From Candidatus Muproteobacteria bacterium (GTDB taxonomy: Bacteria; Pseudomonadota; Gammaproteobacteria; Acidiferrobacterales; Sulfurifustaceae), in assembly GCA_023266455.1 (NCBI GenBank), contig JAHFQD010000054.1, positions 1 to 9,020 on the forward strand: a stretch of 9,020 nucleotides of DNA, in the 5' to 3' direction. The notes under the pieces were generated by a model. It was not told the origin of the DNA. It saw only the letters and a list, made by a program, of their open reading frames with translations, and made no database searches. This document shows, one piece after another, positions 1 through 6,640 of this stretch (position 1 is the first letter of the stretch; the number at the start of each line of letters is the position of its first letter). The position numbers and the translations under genes were made by a program.

Positions 1-240
1 GACAGTCTGGAATTGTTCGTGATGCCGGTATGGGCGCGGAATTATCCGGCGTCGGATATCGTCATGCTGGTGTACGACGTACCGGAAGCGAGCATCGCCT
101 CGGTTTGCGCGCGGCTGAAATCGGATCGCGTCGGTCTTGTCGAGGTGACGGATGCGACCATTATTCCCGGCGTCAGCACGCCGTGGAATTCGCTGCAGTC
201 GGCGAGTTACTGGACCGCGTTCAGAGCCGCTTGCCGTTAG
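1..240 (+). CDS. 3' end of a gene, possibly spherulation-specific family 4 protein
   Basis: Frame 1 is open from the left edge to a TAG stop at 238-240, so this is the C-terminal 79 residues of a protein that begins outside the window. The fragment alternates short hydrophobic strands (DIVMLVYDV) with a helix-like stretch, then VEVTDATI and a proline/tryptophan-rich end (TPWNSLQSASYWTAF). That ending, VTD followed by a PW-x-x-L-x-x-x-x-YW pattern, resembles my memory of the C-terminus of spherulin-4-type, TIM-barrel glycosidase-like proteins. A glycan-related role would suit the neighbouring alginate lyase, but this is inference from a short fragment. The gene converges on the alginate lyase gene with 6 nt between stop codons. 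The open frame is secure; the family is a guess. Confidence 0.6.
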   Translation, partial: DSLELFVMPVWARNYPASDIVMLVYDVPEASIASVCARLKSDRVGLVEVTDATIIPGVSTPWNSLQSASYWTAFRAACR

Positions 241-246
241 GTCTTA

Positions 247-1266
247 TCAGTTTGGCGCGACGTTCGTAGGCTGAACGTCGCGCCATCTTTGTTTCGCTAT
301 TTCCGTCAGGTCTCCGCCTAAATGCGGATAAACAAAGTGCTTGTCCTGAATGCGCAACGATCCCACGCCGCGATCGGGAAAACGCCGATCGTAGAATTCG
401 ATCCATCCCAAAACATTGCCCTGTGGAACTTCCTGTTTTTTGCCGGTGAGGGTTTGAAAAATACTCGGTTGGCGAATGCCGTCGGTGGTTTTTTTGACCA
501 AGCGATGAATCGCGCCGTCGTTCATGGCGTACCAATTTTCCCCGCGTAGCGTCGATAGTTCGGCGAGTACGATCAACGGCGCCAGCGCATAGTTGTGATA
601 GGCGAGCGCGCGGCCGGCGCGGTCGAGTTCGAGCGGCAGCGTGCCGTCGACGGAAATGTTTTTCATGGCGTTCGCGTACGCGTCGCGCGCCCAGCGCCAG
701 TGACGTTCGTTACCGGTGGCGAGCGCGGTGGCGCCGGCGGCGAGGCCGACCCAGTAATAGTGGTTGTTGCGTTGGTGATTCGCATGCTCGTCGAAGAACG
801 CTTCGGCGCGCACCGCGAGTTCGTCGAACCAAGGTTCGATAATGCGACGATTTTTTTCGTCGACGGCTGTTTTCACTTTCAAATAAGCCAATGCCAAGCC
901 GGCGAGTTCCCACTTGCGGTGATATTCGGCCTGGGCGCTGTGCATTTTCCCCAACATGGCGCCGTCGCGCGCCCACGCAACCAGCCAGTCGCCTGCGCAG
1001 CGCGCGGCGGCGTTGTCGTGTTCGATGAGGTAGCGATCCGATTGCTTGCTGACCGCTCGCAGAAAATCTTCTAGCGGTTTAACCGCGGCTTCGTTTTTTT
1101 TCTTTAATTGAGGATCGATGATCGAATGCGCGGAATCGGTGTAGTAGCTATACGCGTCGATATCGCGCACGGCGTCGGGTGCGGCAGGGCAGGCGGCTAT
1201 CGCTGCGAATGGAATCGCAAGCCAGCTTATGAAAATGAAACGCGACAGGTAGCGAGGAAACAGCAT
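247..1266 (-). CDS. alginate lyase, polysaccharide lyase family 5 (AlgL-like)
   Basis: The 339-residue protein is close in length to AlgL-type lyases, which cleave mannuronate-rich alginate by beta-elimination in the periplasm. A hydrophobic N-terminus (residues 7-25, ending AIAA) looks like a Sec signal peptide. The family's catalytic motifs are present: NNHYYW at 167-172 (Asn168, His169), and DGTLPLEL-x-R at 207-216 leading into Arg216 and Tyr223. The 47-residue His-Arg and 7-residue Arg-Tyr spacings match those I recall for the structurally studied A1-III lyase. Cys26 and Cys90 could form a disulfide. The ATG at 1264-1266 is 9 nt after the slyB-like stop and has only a weak ribosome-binding site, suggesting co-transcription and perhaps translational coupling. 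No alginate synthesis genes are visible, so a catabolic or matrix-remodelling role is as likely as the biosynthetic housekeeping role of AlgL. Confidence 0.9.
   Translation of the reverse strand: MLFPRYLSRFIFISWLAIPFAAIAACPAAPDAVRDIDAYSYYTDSAHSIIDPQLKKKNEAAVKPLEDFLRAVSKQSDRYLIEHDNAAARCAGDWLVAWARDGAMLGKMHSAQAEYHRKWELAGLALAYLKVKTAVDEKNRRIIEPWFDELAVRAEAFFDEHANHQRNNHYYWVGLAAGATALATGNERHWRWARDAYANAMKNISVDGTLPLELDRAGRALAYHNYALAPLIVLAELSTLRGENWYAMNDGAIHRLVKKTTDGIRQPSIFQTLTGKKQEVPQGNVLGWIEFYDRRFPDRGVGSLRIQDKHFVYPHLGGDLTEIAKQRWRDVQPTNVAPN
254..293 (+). terminator. probable intrinsic terminator inside the alginate lyase 3' end
   Basis: GGCGCGACGTTC (254-265) and GAACGTCGCGCC (273-284) form a perfect 12-bp stem with the 7-nt loop GTAGGCT. 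On the plus strand the stem is followed by ATCTTTGTTT, an imperfect U-tract. It begins 14 nt after the stop of the plus-strand gene, as expected for its terminator. The whole stem lies within the last codons of the convergent alginate lyase gene. Read in the minus direction it has no U-tract, so it probably works best for the plus-strand transcript. Confidence 0.6.
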
Positions 1267-1275
1267 CGCCGGTTG

Positions 1276-1734
1276 TTAGTGCGTGATGCGACTATCGCCA
1301 CGACCACCGGACAGAATACGCACACGATCGCCGACCTTGAAGTCTTCATCTGCGGCTTGGGTGATCGCTAACATTCGGCCATTGTCGAGCTTGACGGTAA
1401 TTTCCAAACCTTTCTGACGTGTGATGGCTTCTTCCGCACCGGCGCCGGCGACACCGCCCGCGACGGCACCGGCAACGCCACCGAGCACTCGGCTCGTCGG
1501 TCCACCGCCGATGTTTCGGCCCATCACGCCGCCCGTGACCGCGCCAGCGCTGGAGCCGACGCGCGACTTCGTGCCTTCGATCTGCACTTCACGCACGTGT
1601 TCGACCACGCCCATTTGCACGTCGTGCGCGGTGCGCGCTTGATCGCGACTGTAAGCGCTACCCGAGAGGCTCGACGCGCAGCCGCCGAGCAGGACGATGA
1701 CCGAGACAAAAACGAGGGCGAAAAATGGACGCAT
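1276..1734 (-). CDS. slyB: SlyB/Pcp-like glycine-zipper outer-membrane lipoprotein
   Basis: The 152-residue protein has the usual length of the SlyB/Pcp family. It starts with a lipoprotein signal peptide whose lipobox is LLGGC, with Cys19 as the expected lipidation site. Residues 60-99 form a glycine-zipper segment rich in GxxxG spacing (GGVMGRNIGGG, GGVAGAVAGG), which in this family is thought to form a membrane-associated hairpin. The C-terminal part (about 111-142, EITVKLDNGR to VGDRVRIL) is the small beta domain typical of these proteins. The family is tied to outer-membrane integrity and envelope stress; no enzymatic activity is known. The ATG at 1732-1734 has a GGAGA Shine-Dalgarno 6 nt upstream (1741-1745). 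A TTGACA-type promoter lies upstream, and the alginate lyase gene follows after 9 nt, giving a likely two-gene transcript. Serine after Cys19 (CASS, Ala at +2) does not give an inner-membrane retention signal. Confidence 0.88.
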   Translation of the reverse strand: MRPFFALVFVSVIVLLGGCASSLSGSAYSRDQARTAHDVQMGVVEHVREVQIEGTKSRVGSSAGAVTGGVMGRNIGGGPTSRVLGGVAGAVAGGVAGAGAEEAITRQKGLEITVKLDNGRMLAITQAADEDFKVGDRVRILSGGRGDSRITH

Positions 1735-1792
1735 AAGTAATCTCCGAAAAATCGTTCTACGTAGTATGGACGATACGCGCGTACGCGCACAG

Positions 1793-1813
1793 CGCGTTAT
1801 CCAGCATAACGCG
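1793..1813. repeat. 8-bp perfect inverted repeat, possible operator
   Basis: CGCGTTAT (1793-1800) and ATAACGCG (1806-1813) are perfect reverse complements separated by CCAGC. The repeat covers the predicted -10 and the proximal spacer of the slyB promoter, a typical place for a repressor site. It has no adjoining U-tract on either strand, which argues against an intrinsic terminator for the large gene upstream. A second, 12-bp palindrome (GCGCGTACGCGC) lies at 1777-1788, near the predicted transcription start. Confidence 0.4.
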
Positions 1814-1825
1814 GGCCGGTGTCAA
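1796..1825 (-). promoter_or_regulatory. predicted sigma70-type promoter of the slyB-like gene
   Basis: Read on the minus strand, an exact TTGACA (1820-1825) is followed after 18 nt by GATAAC (1796-1801), a 4-of-6 match to the -10 consensus. Transcription would start near 1789, giving a leader of about 55 nt that contains the slyB Shine-Dalgarno. The -35 lies 14 nt beyond the stop codon of the large oxidoreductase gene, so the lipoprotein and lyase genes can be expressed independently of it. The weak -10 and 18-nt spacer suggest modest basal activity or activator dependence. Confidence 0.45.
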
Positions 1826-1839
1826 AGGATGACGCCGAT

Positions 1840-4800
1840 TTATACGCGGGGAATTTGTTTCTGCGTTAGCAGGTGATCGAACCAGAGATTGGTCAGATGT
1901 TCCTGGAGGCGATTTTGCCCCAGACGATCGTCGAGATTATCGAGATCGACGATGTCCACCGGCTGGTCCTGCCAGGAGCAACCGAACACCGCTTTGGTGC
2001 GCTTGCCGGTATGCGGGTCGACTTGCCATTGCAGACACTGCGAGCACACGCCTTTCAAACCGCATTGGATCGGCGTGTTGATGGACGCAACGGTTTCCGG
2101 ACGCGTCGTGAAGAACGCGGCGAGTTGGTTCTCGCGTGCGTGGCGGAATTCGCGCACCACGCAGCTCGAGGCTTGGAGCATTAAGCGTTGTACGTCCTGG
2201 AGCGCGATCGCCGGTTTGCCGAGTTCACCGGCGGCATAACGGCGCACGATTTCGACGGCGTCACCGGTGGCGGCACGGTCTTGCGGCCGACGCGGTTTGA
2301 TCGCTTCGCCTTCTTTGGTGATCCACAGCGTGACATCGGCGGCGGCTTCGAGATCGTCCTGCAGATACAGATCGCTCGCGCGCTCGTACAGCGCGATGAG
2401 CAACACGCGCGAACCTTTGTGGCGTAACGCCGGGCCGACGGCGCGCACATGCGCGGTACCGAAACCTTCGGTGACGATCATGACGGTTTCGTTATCCGCT
2501 ACTTTGGCACGCACGCCAGTCGGGCCCATGAGCGCGACCGACTCGCCTGGCTTGAGCGCCGAGATGATGCGCGAGCTGGTGCCGCTCTCGTGCACGATCA
2601 ACGACACGGTTCCTTTCTCGCGGTCGACGTGCGAACCGGTGAGGGCGATGCCTTCGGTTTGCAGCACCGTGCCTTCGATGGCGGGCGCTTGGGTTTCGAA
2701 ATTCTGTAATCGGAAAAATTGTCCCGGCTGGAAACGTTTCGCCGCCAGCGGCGCGTGCACCGTCAACTCGACGACGTTTGGCGCCAAGCGCGTGACTTTT
2801 TCCACGCGCGCGTCGAGCGCGTGATGGATTTTTTTGCGGAACGTGACGTACTCGGATTCGTCGCCGCGCACCAGCGTGCGCTCGCCGAGTGAGGCAACGA
2901 TTTTCGGATAGGTGCGCATGCCGGAGGCGACCGCGCCGACGACGCTGCCATGGAACACGGGGTGTGTGTCGCCGAGGAAAGTCACGCGCCGATGATCGAG
3001 GTGATACGACGTGAACGCGCCGAAGTCCGGCGATTTAATGTGTCCCGCGACCGGTACTGGCTGCAACTGGCCGTCGATTTGTTGATGCGTTTGATAATGG
3101 CCCGATTCCTTATGGAAGTGACCTTTATGTTCGAATTCGTAGGCGATGTTCGGTCGCGCACCGGTGGCGACGAACACGGAGCGTGCGGTCACCGCGATTT
3201 CTTCGCCGGTGGCAGCCCACTTGCCGTCTTCGCCGCGCGTCTGTTTGCGGAAAATCATGGCGTCGACGTGACCGTACTTGTCGAGCCGGGCTTCTTTCGG
3301 ATCGAGACCTTCGGCGTAGTAAATGCCTTCTTCGAATGCTTTCGTCAGCTCTTCGTGATTGCGCGTGTACGCCGGCGAATCGTGCATGGTGCGGCGGTAC
3401 GCGATGGTGACTCCGCCCCATTTCTGAATCAAAGGAATGAAGCCCGGTTCTTCACCGACCTTCTTGGCGCGCTCGCGCTCGGCGCGGGCTTCGCGGCCGT
3501 GCGCCAGGAGTTCGTCCAGAATTTTTAGCGACGCTTCGTCGAGTTCGCCGCGGATGTGCGTTTCGCCGTGTACCTTCACCAGTGTTTCATAGCGTTCCAG
3601 CGTTCGCTCGATTTGGACGATGTAATACGCCTGCGCTTCAGTGGCCGTGTCGACGCCGGTTAAACCGCCGCCGATGACCACGGCCGGCAAGCGCACTTGG
3701 AGACTCGCCAAGCTGGTTTTCTTGGCGGCGCCGGTTAATTGCAGCACCATCAAAAAGTCGTTGGCCTGGCGCATGCCAATAGCGAGACTGCCCGGAATCG
3801 GCAGCGCCTGCGGTAGGCCGGCGCCGACGGCGACCGCCACGTGGTCGAAGCCGAGATGCCAAGCTTCTTCGACCGTGAGCGTACCGCCGAAACGCACGCC
3901 GCCGTAAACCTGGAAGTGCGGGCGGCGCGACAGCGATAGATAAATCAATTTCAAAAAGTTTTTATCCCAGCGCACGGTAATGCCGTACTCGGCGACGCCG
4001 CCGAAACCGGCCATCACGCGTTCGTCCAGGGCTTCGACCAGCTGCGAATAATGTTCGATCGGTTTCTCGATCAACGCTTTCGGCAGGGGTTCGATCTTGA
4101 GACCTTCGACGCCGACGACGGCGAAGCCTTCCATCAGTAAGTGATGCGCCAGCGTGAAGCCCGCCGGGCCCATGCCGCATACCAATACTTTGAGGCCGTT
4201 ATACGGTTTCGGCAGCCATTGCTTCTCGCGTAGCGGATTCCAACGCGTGAGCAGGTCGTAAATCTCGACGCCCCACGGTAAGGCCAGCACGTCGGTCAAG
4301 CAGCGCGTTTCGATCTCCGGAATATTGACCGGTTCCTGCTTTTGATAAATGCAGGCCTTCATACAGTCGTTGCAGATGCGATGGCCGGTGACCGGGCACA
4401 TGGGGTTGTCGACCATGATCATCGCCAACGCCGAAATGGTGTTGCCGAATTTCTTCAGCGTGTGCATCTCGGAAATTTTTTCGTCGAGTGGGCAGCCGGT
4501 GAGCGTCACGCCGAGCGGATTAACTTTAACGCCTTGCGACGGATCGCCTTTCTTCTCTGGGAAACCCTTGGAGCAGAAGTCGCCGTCGTGGTCGTGGCAC
4601 AGGATGCAGTAATTGATTTCGCCCTGCACGCTGCGCTCGGTCATACGCGGATCGGTGAGTTTGAAACCGTCGCGATGGCGGAAGTGTTCGTGCGGTCCGT
4701 GGAAACGTCCGGCCGCGTCTTTGTCCATGCGCACGATCGGCACGAGGTGGTCGTATTCCGTCGGCGCGGGCAACTTGAAGCTCGGCCATCCGTGCACGGC

Positions 4801-5424
4801 TGCCTTACCTTCTGGGGTTGTCAGCGCCCGGATACACCAGCGCGTCAGTTTCTCCACCGCGTCGGCGTTCCCTTTTTCATCGACCAGCAAAGCGACGGCG
4901 AATTTACCGACGGCCAATTCGCGGTCGGGAAAGGAAAGGCCTTTTTCGTTAAGTTCGGACGTGAGCCATCGATCCAACTCGGCGAAATTTTCGAACGCTT
5001 CTTTTTTCAGCAGACGCTTACGCGCGCGTCGCTGTACGAAATATTTTTTGAATTCGAATACCGGTCCGTGCGCCAGCGAAGCATCGCGCGAGAGTTGCAG
5101 ATGTTCTTCGATGCCGAACAATTCGGCGACGAATTCGTCCAGCAATGGAGCGCAGGCAAGCAGGAGTTCGCTGATCGCGAGCGTCGTAAACGTGTGATCG
5201 CCGTGACGGTATGCCAATAATTTCTCATGCAATCCGGCATCGCGCGCTTTCAAACGCGCGAGGTACATCGCGTCCAGCCGTTGTAGATTCTCAAGGTTGA
5301 ACAGCGAGGGGTAGGTAAAGCCGTGATTGAGTTTTAGTGCTGTTGCCGACATTTCGTTAAACGAATCGCGCTCGCTGGGTAAGAGCCCGCGGGTGTTTGC
5401 CTTATCGATGGATGGGTAAGACAC
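1840..5424 (-). CDS. large GltD-like/PyrK-like fused FAD and iron-sulfur oxidoreductase
   Basis: This 1194-residue protein has several redox modules in series. Residues 1-260 are mostly helical-looking and match no family I know. Residues 270-380 resemble the two-cluster 4Fe-4S N-terminus of GltD, with extra insertions: C273-x2-C276, C284, a GCPL motif at C311, then C343, C351-x2-C354-x3-C358 and a VNIPEIE motif. Residues 412-760 are a GltD-like pyridine-nucleotide oxidoreductase: FAD Rossmann motif GMGPAG (417-422), NAD(P) motif GGGLTG (585-590), YRR at 676-678 and ATG-x-RP at 753-758, with a helical insertion at about 600-665. Residues 810-840 carry the closing FAD motif around Gly818-Asp819. 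Residues 860-1000 look like an FNR-type flavin domain (PGQFF 900-904, GPTG 967-970), and C1121-x5-C1127-x2-C1130-x18-C1149 is a PyrK-type 2Fe-2S site. The architecture resembles NfnB plus NfnA in one chain. Soluble, probably cytoplasmic; substrate unknown. It starts at GTG 5422-5424, directly preceded by an in-frame TAA, with no clear Shine-Dalgarno, 34 nt after moaC. Confidence 0.85.
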   Translation of the reverse strand: MSYPSIDKANTRGLLPSERDSFNEMSATALKLNHGFTYPSLFNLENLQRLDAMYLARLKARDAGLHEKLLAYRHGDHTFTTLAISELLLACAPLLDEFVAELFGIEEHLQLSRDASLAHGPVFEFKKYFVQRRARKRLLKKEAFENFAELDRWLTSELNEKGLSFPDRELAVGKFAVALLVDEKGNADAVEKLTRWCIRALTTPEGKAAVHGWPSFKLPAPTEYDHLVPIVRMDKDAAGRFHGPHEHFRHRDGFKLTDPRMTERSVQGEINYCILCHDHDGDFCSKGFPEKKGDPSQGVKVNPLGVTLTGCPLDEKISEMHTLKKFGNTISALAMIMVDNPMCPVTGHRICNDCMKACIYQKQEPVNIPEIETRCLTDVLALPWGVEIYDLLTRWNPLREKQWLPKPYNGLKVLVCGMGPAGFTLAHHLLMEGFAVVGVEGLKIEPLPKALIEKPIEHYSQLVEALDERVMAGFGGVAEYGITVRWDKNFLKLIYLSLSRRPHFQVYGGVRFGGTLTVEEAWHLGFDHVAVAVGAGLPQALPIPGSLAIGMRQANDFLMVLQLTGAAKKTSLASLQVRLPAVVIGGGLTGVDTATEAQAYYIVQIERTLERYETLVKVHGETHIRGELDEASLKILDELLAHGREARAERERAKKVGEEPGFIPLIQKWGGVTIAYRRTMHDSPAYTRNHEELTKAFEEGIYYAEGLDPKEARLDKYGHVDAMIFRKQTRGEDGKWAATGEEIAVTARSVFVATGARPNIAYEFEHKGHFHKESGHYQTHQQIDGQLQPVPVAGHIKSPDFGAFTSYHLDHRRVTFLGDTHPVFHGSVVGAVASGMRTYPKIVASLGERTLVRGDESEYVTFRKKIHHALDARVEKVTRLAPNVVELTVHAPLAAKRFQPGQFFRLQNFETQAPAIEGTVLQTEGIALTGSHVDREKGTVSLIVHESGTSSRIISALKPGESVALMGPTGVRAKVADNETVMIVTEGFGTAHVRAVGPALRHKGSRVLLIALYERASDLYLQDDLEAAADVTLWITKEGEAIKPRRPQDRAATGDAVEIVRRYAAGELGKPAIALQDVQRLMLQASSCVVREFRHARENQLAAFFTTRPETVASINTPIQCGLKGVCSQCLQWQVDPHTGKRTKAVFGCSWQDQPVDIVDLDNLDDRLGQNRLQEHLTNLWFDHLLTQKQIPRV

Positions 5425-5440
5425 TTATTTTAAGTCGTCT
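5419..5440 (-). promoter_or_regulatory. imperfect hairpin over the GTG start of the large oxidoreductase
   Basis: AGACACTTA (5419-5427) pairs with TAAGTCGTCT (5431-5440) over 9 bp with a single bulged base and a 3-nt loop. In the minus-strand mRNA this stem includes the GTG start codon and the stop codon before it. There is no purine-rich Shine-Dalgarno at the usual distance. It may limit initiation until ribosomes finishing moaC open it, or the true start may be further in. It has no trailing U-run, so it is not a terminator. Confidence 0.35.
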
Positions 5441-5458
5441 ACGCGGTGAATGCAGCCT

Positions 5459-5953
5459 TCATTTACCTGGCGCTTGGGCCGAACGATCCCAATCGTCCGA
5501 TTGACCCCCGGATTTAGCGACTAACTGGACGTCGGTGATGCGCATGCCGCGATCCACGGCCTTGCACATGTCGTAAATCGTTAGCAAAGCGATCTGGACA
5601 GCGGTTAGGGCTTCCATTTCTACGCCGGTTTGCGCAGTGGTGCGCGCTGTAACGCGGCAGTGGAAAGCCGATTGTTCGGGGTTTGGGGTCAGGTCTATCT
5701 CGATCGCGCTTAGGGGGATCGGGTGGCAAAGCGGGATCAGTTCCGCGGTCTTTTTCGCCGCCATAATGCCGGCGATACGGGCAGCGGCGAGTACGTCGCC
5801 TTTTTTATGGCCGCCGTCGAGGATGAGTCGCAGTGTTGGCGGCTGCATGCGGATACTGCCTTCGGCGACAGCTTCGCGCGCGGTCGTCGGTTTGGTGCTC
5901 ACGTCCACCATCTGGGCTTCGCCGCGGGTATTGAGATGCGTCAGTTTGGACAT
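5459..5953 (-). CDS. moaC: cyclic pyranopterin monophosphate synthase MoaC
   Basis: MoaC converts the MoaA product (3',8-cyclo-7,8-dihydro-GTP) to cyclic pyranopterin monophosphate in molybdenum cofactor synthesis, in the cytoplasm. The 164-residue length matches the E. coli protein (161). Key motifs are in register with E. coli numbering: GGHKKGDV with Lys51, IPLCHP with His77, TGVEMEAL at 109-116, and YDMCKAVD with Asp128 and Lys131, the two lysines and the aspartate being catalytic in the family. The ATG at 5951-5953 has a GGGAG (5957-5961) only 3 nt upstream. It follows the peroxiredoxin gene on the same strand but is separated from it by a strong terminator whose U-tract touches the moaC Shine-Dalgarno, so moaC depends on read-through or on a promoter inside the peroxiredoxin gene. 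The large oxidoreductase gene follows after 34 nt and is probably co-transcribed. moaA, moaD and moaE are not in the window. Confidence 0.96.
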   Translation of the reverse strand: MSKLTHLNTRGEAQMVDVSTKPTTAREAVAEGSIRMQPPTLRLILDGGHKKGDVLAAARIAGIMAAKKTAELIPLCHPIPLSAIEIDLTPNPEQSAFHCRVTARTTAQTGVEMEALTAVQIALLTIYDMCKAVDRGMRITDVQLVAKSGGQSDDWDRSAQAPGK

Positions 5954-5964
5954 GCGCTCCCTAT

Positions 5965-5992
5965 AAAAACCCGCGCGCCGTTCGGCGCGCGG
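5965..5992 (-). terminator. intrinsic terminator of the peroxiredoxin gene
   Basis: CCGCGCGCC (5971-5979) and GGCGCGCGG (5984-5992) form a perfect 9-bp all-GC stem with a 4-nt loop. On the minus strand the stem is followed by GTTTTTAT. It starts 9 nt after the peroxiredoxin TAA. The U-tract runs directly into the moaC Shine-Dalgarno (5957-5961), leaving almost no leader for moaC. Confidence 0.85.
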
Positions 5993-6001
5993 AGTAGGCC
6001 G

Positions 6002-6640
6002 TTAATGATTGGGTTGCGGCGTCACGCGTAAGTACGGCTTGAGCGCCTTAAAGCCCTTCGGGTATTTCTGCTTGATAACTTCCGGATCTTGCACCGACGG
6101 CGGAATGATCACGTCTTCGCCGAATTTCCAATTCACCGGCGTCGCGACCGTGTATTTATCCGTCAACTGCAGCGAATCGATGACGCGCAGAATTTCGTCG
6201 AAGTTGCGCCCCGTGCTGGCCGGATAAGTAATGACCGTGCGAATTTTTTTGTTCGGGTCGACGATGAACACCGAACGCACTGTGAGCGTATCGTTCGCAT
6301 TCGGATGAATCATGTCGTACAGCTTCGCGACCTTGCGATCCGGATCGCCGAGGATCGGAAAATTCACCGCGTAACCTTGGGTCTCGGTGATGTCGCTGGA
6401 CCAACGTTTGTGCGATTCGACGTCGTCCACGCTTACCGCCAAAACTTTTACGTTACGCTTTTCGAATTCTTTTTGGAGGCGCGCGGTGTAGCCGAGCTCG
6501 GTGGTGCATACCGGCGTGAAATCTTTCGGGTGCGAGAACAACACGCCCCAACTTGAGCCTAACCATTCATGAAAACGGATTTTGCCGTCGGTCGAATCTT
6601 GTTCGAAATCGGGTGCGATATCGCCCAGTCGTAAACTCAT
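6002..6640 (-). CDS. 1-Cys peroxiredoxin (Prx6/AhpC-TSA family)
   Basis: The enzyme reduces hydrogen peroxide and organic hydroperoxides through a peroxidatic cysteine. Starting at the ATG at 6638-6640 the protein has 212 residues, normal for the Prx6 class. The active-site motif SHPKDFTPVCTTE places the peroxidatic Cys45 with Pro38 and Thr42; Arg122 (in VRSVFIV) completes the conserved set, and PASTGRNFDE follows at 140-149. Cys45 is the only cysteine, so it must be a 1-Cys enzyme recycled by an external thiol. The long C-terminal domain (VNWKFGEDVIIPPSV onward) is typical of Prx6. An in-frame ATG at 6685 would add 15 residues but lies upstream of the predicted -10, while the 6640 start has AGGAGA 6 nt upstream (6647-6652); 6640 is therefore preferred. 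The gene is divergent from moeA and upstream of moaC, and a terminator follows directly. Confidence 0.93.
   Translation of the reverse strand: MSLRLGDIAPDFEQDSTDGKIRFHEWLGSSWGVLFSHPKDFTPVCTTELGYTARLQKEFEKRNVKVLAVSVDDVESHKRWSSDITETQGYAVNFPILGDPDRKVAKLYDMIHPNANDTLTVRSVFIVDPNKKIRTVITYPASTGRNFDEILRVIDSLQLTDKYTVATPVNWKFGEDVIIPPSVQDPEVIKQKYPKGFKALKPYLRVTPQPNH

Noticed and set aside
1189..1266. Alginate lyase as a lipoprotein, from IAAC at residues 23-26
   Set aside because: The lipobox is weak, and a Cys just after the signal peptide is also seen in AlgL proteins, where it can pair with a second Cys (here Cys90); ordinary signal peptidase I cleavage is more likely.
1793..1813. The inverted repeat as an intrinsic terminator of the large oxidoreductase gene
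   Set aside because: No U-tract follows it on either strand, and it coincides with a predicted -10; a regulatory role is more likely.
1735..1839. A PhoP box upstream of slyB, as in enterobacteria
   Set aside because: No GTTTA-type direct repeat is present; the only repeat is inverted and has a different sequence.
2950..3528. A second plus-strand open frame (about 190 codons) opposite the same gene
   Set aside because: It is an antisense shadow without family motifs; the minus strand here encodes the YRR and ATG-x-RP motifs of the GltD-like module.
4342..5220. A long plus-strand open frame (about 290 codons) opposite the large oxidoreductase gene
   Set aside because: Long antisense frames are common opposite GC-rich genes; the translation shows no recognisable domain or ribosome-binding site, whereas the minus-strand frame carries consistent redox motifs.
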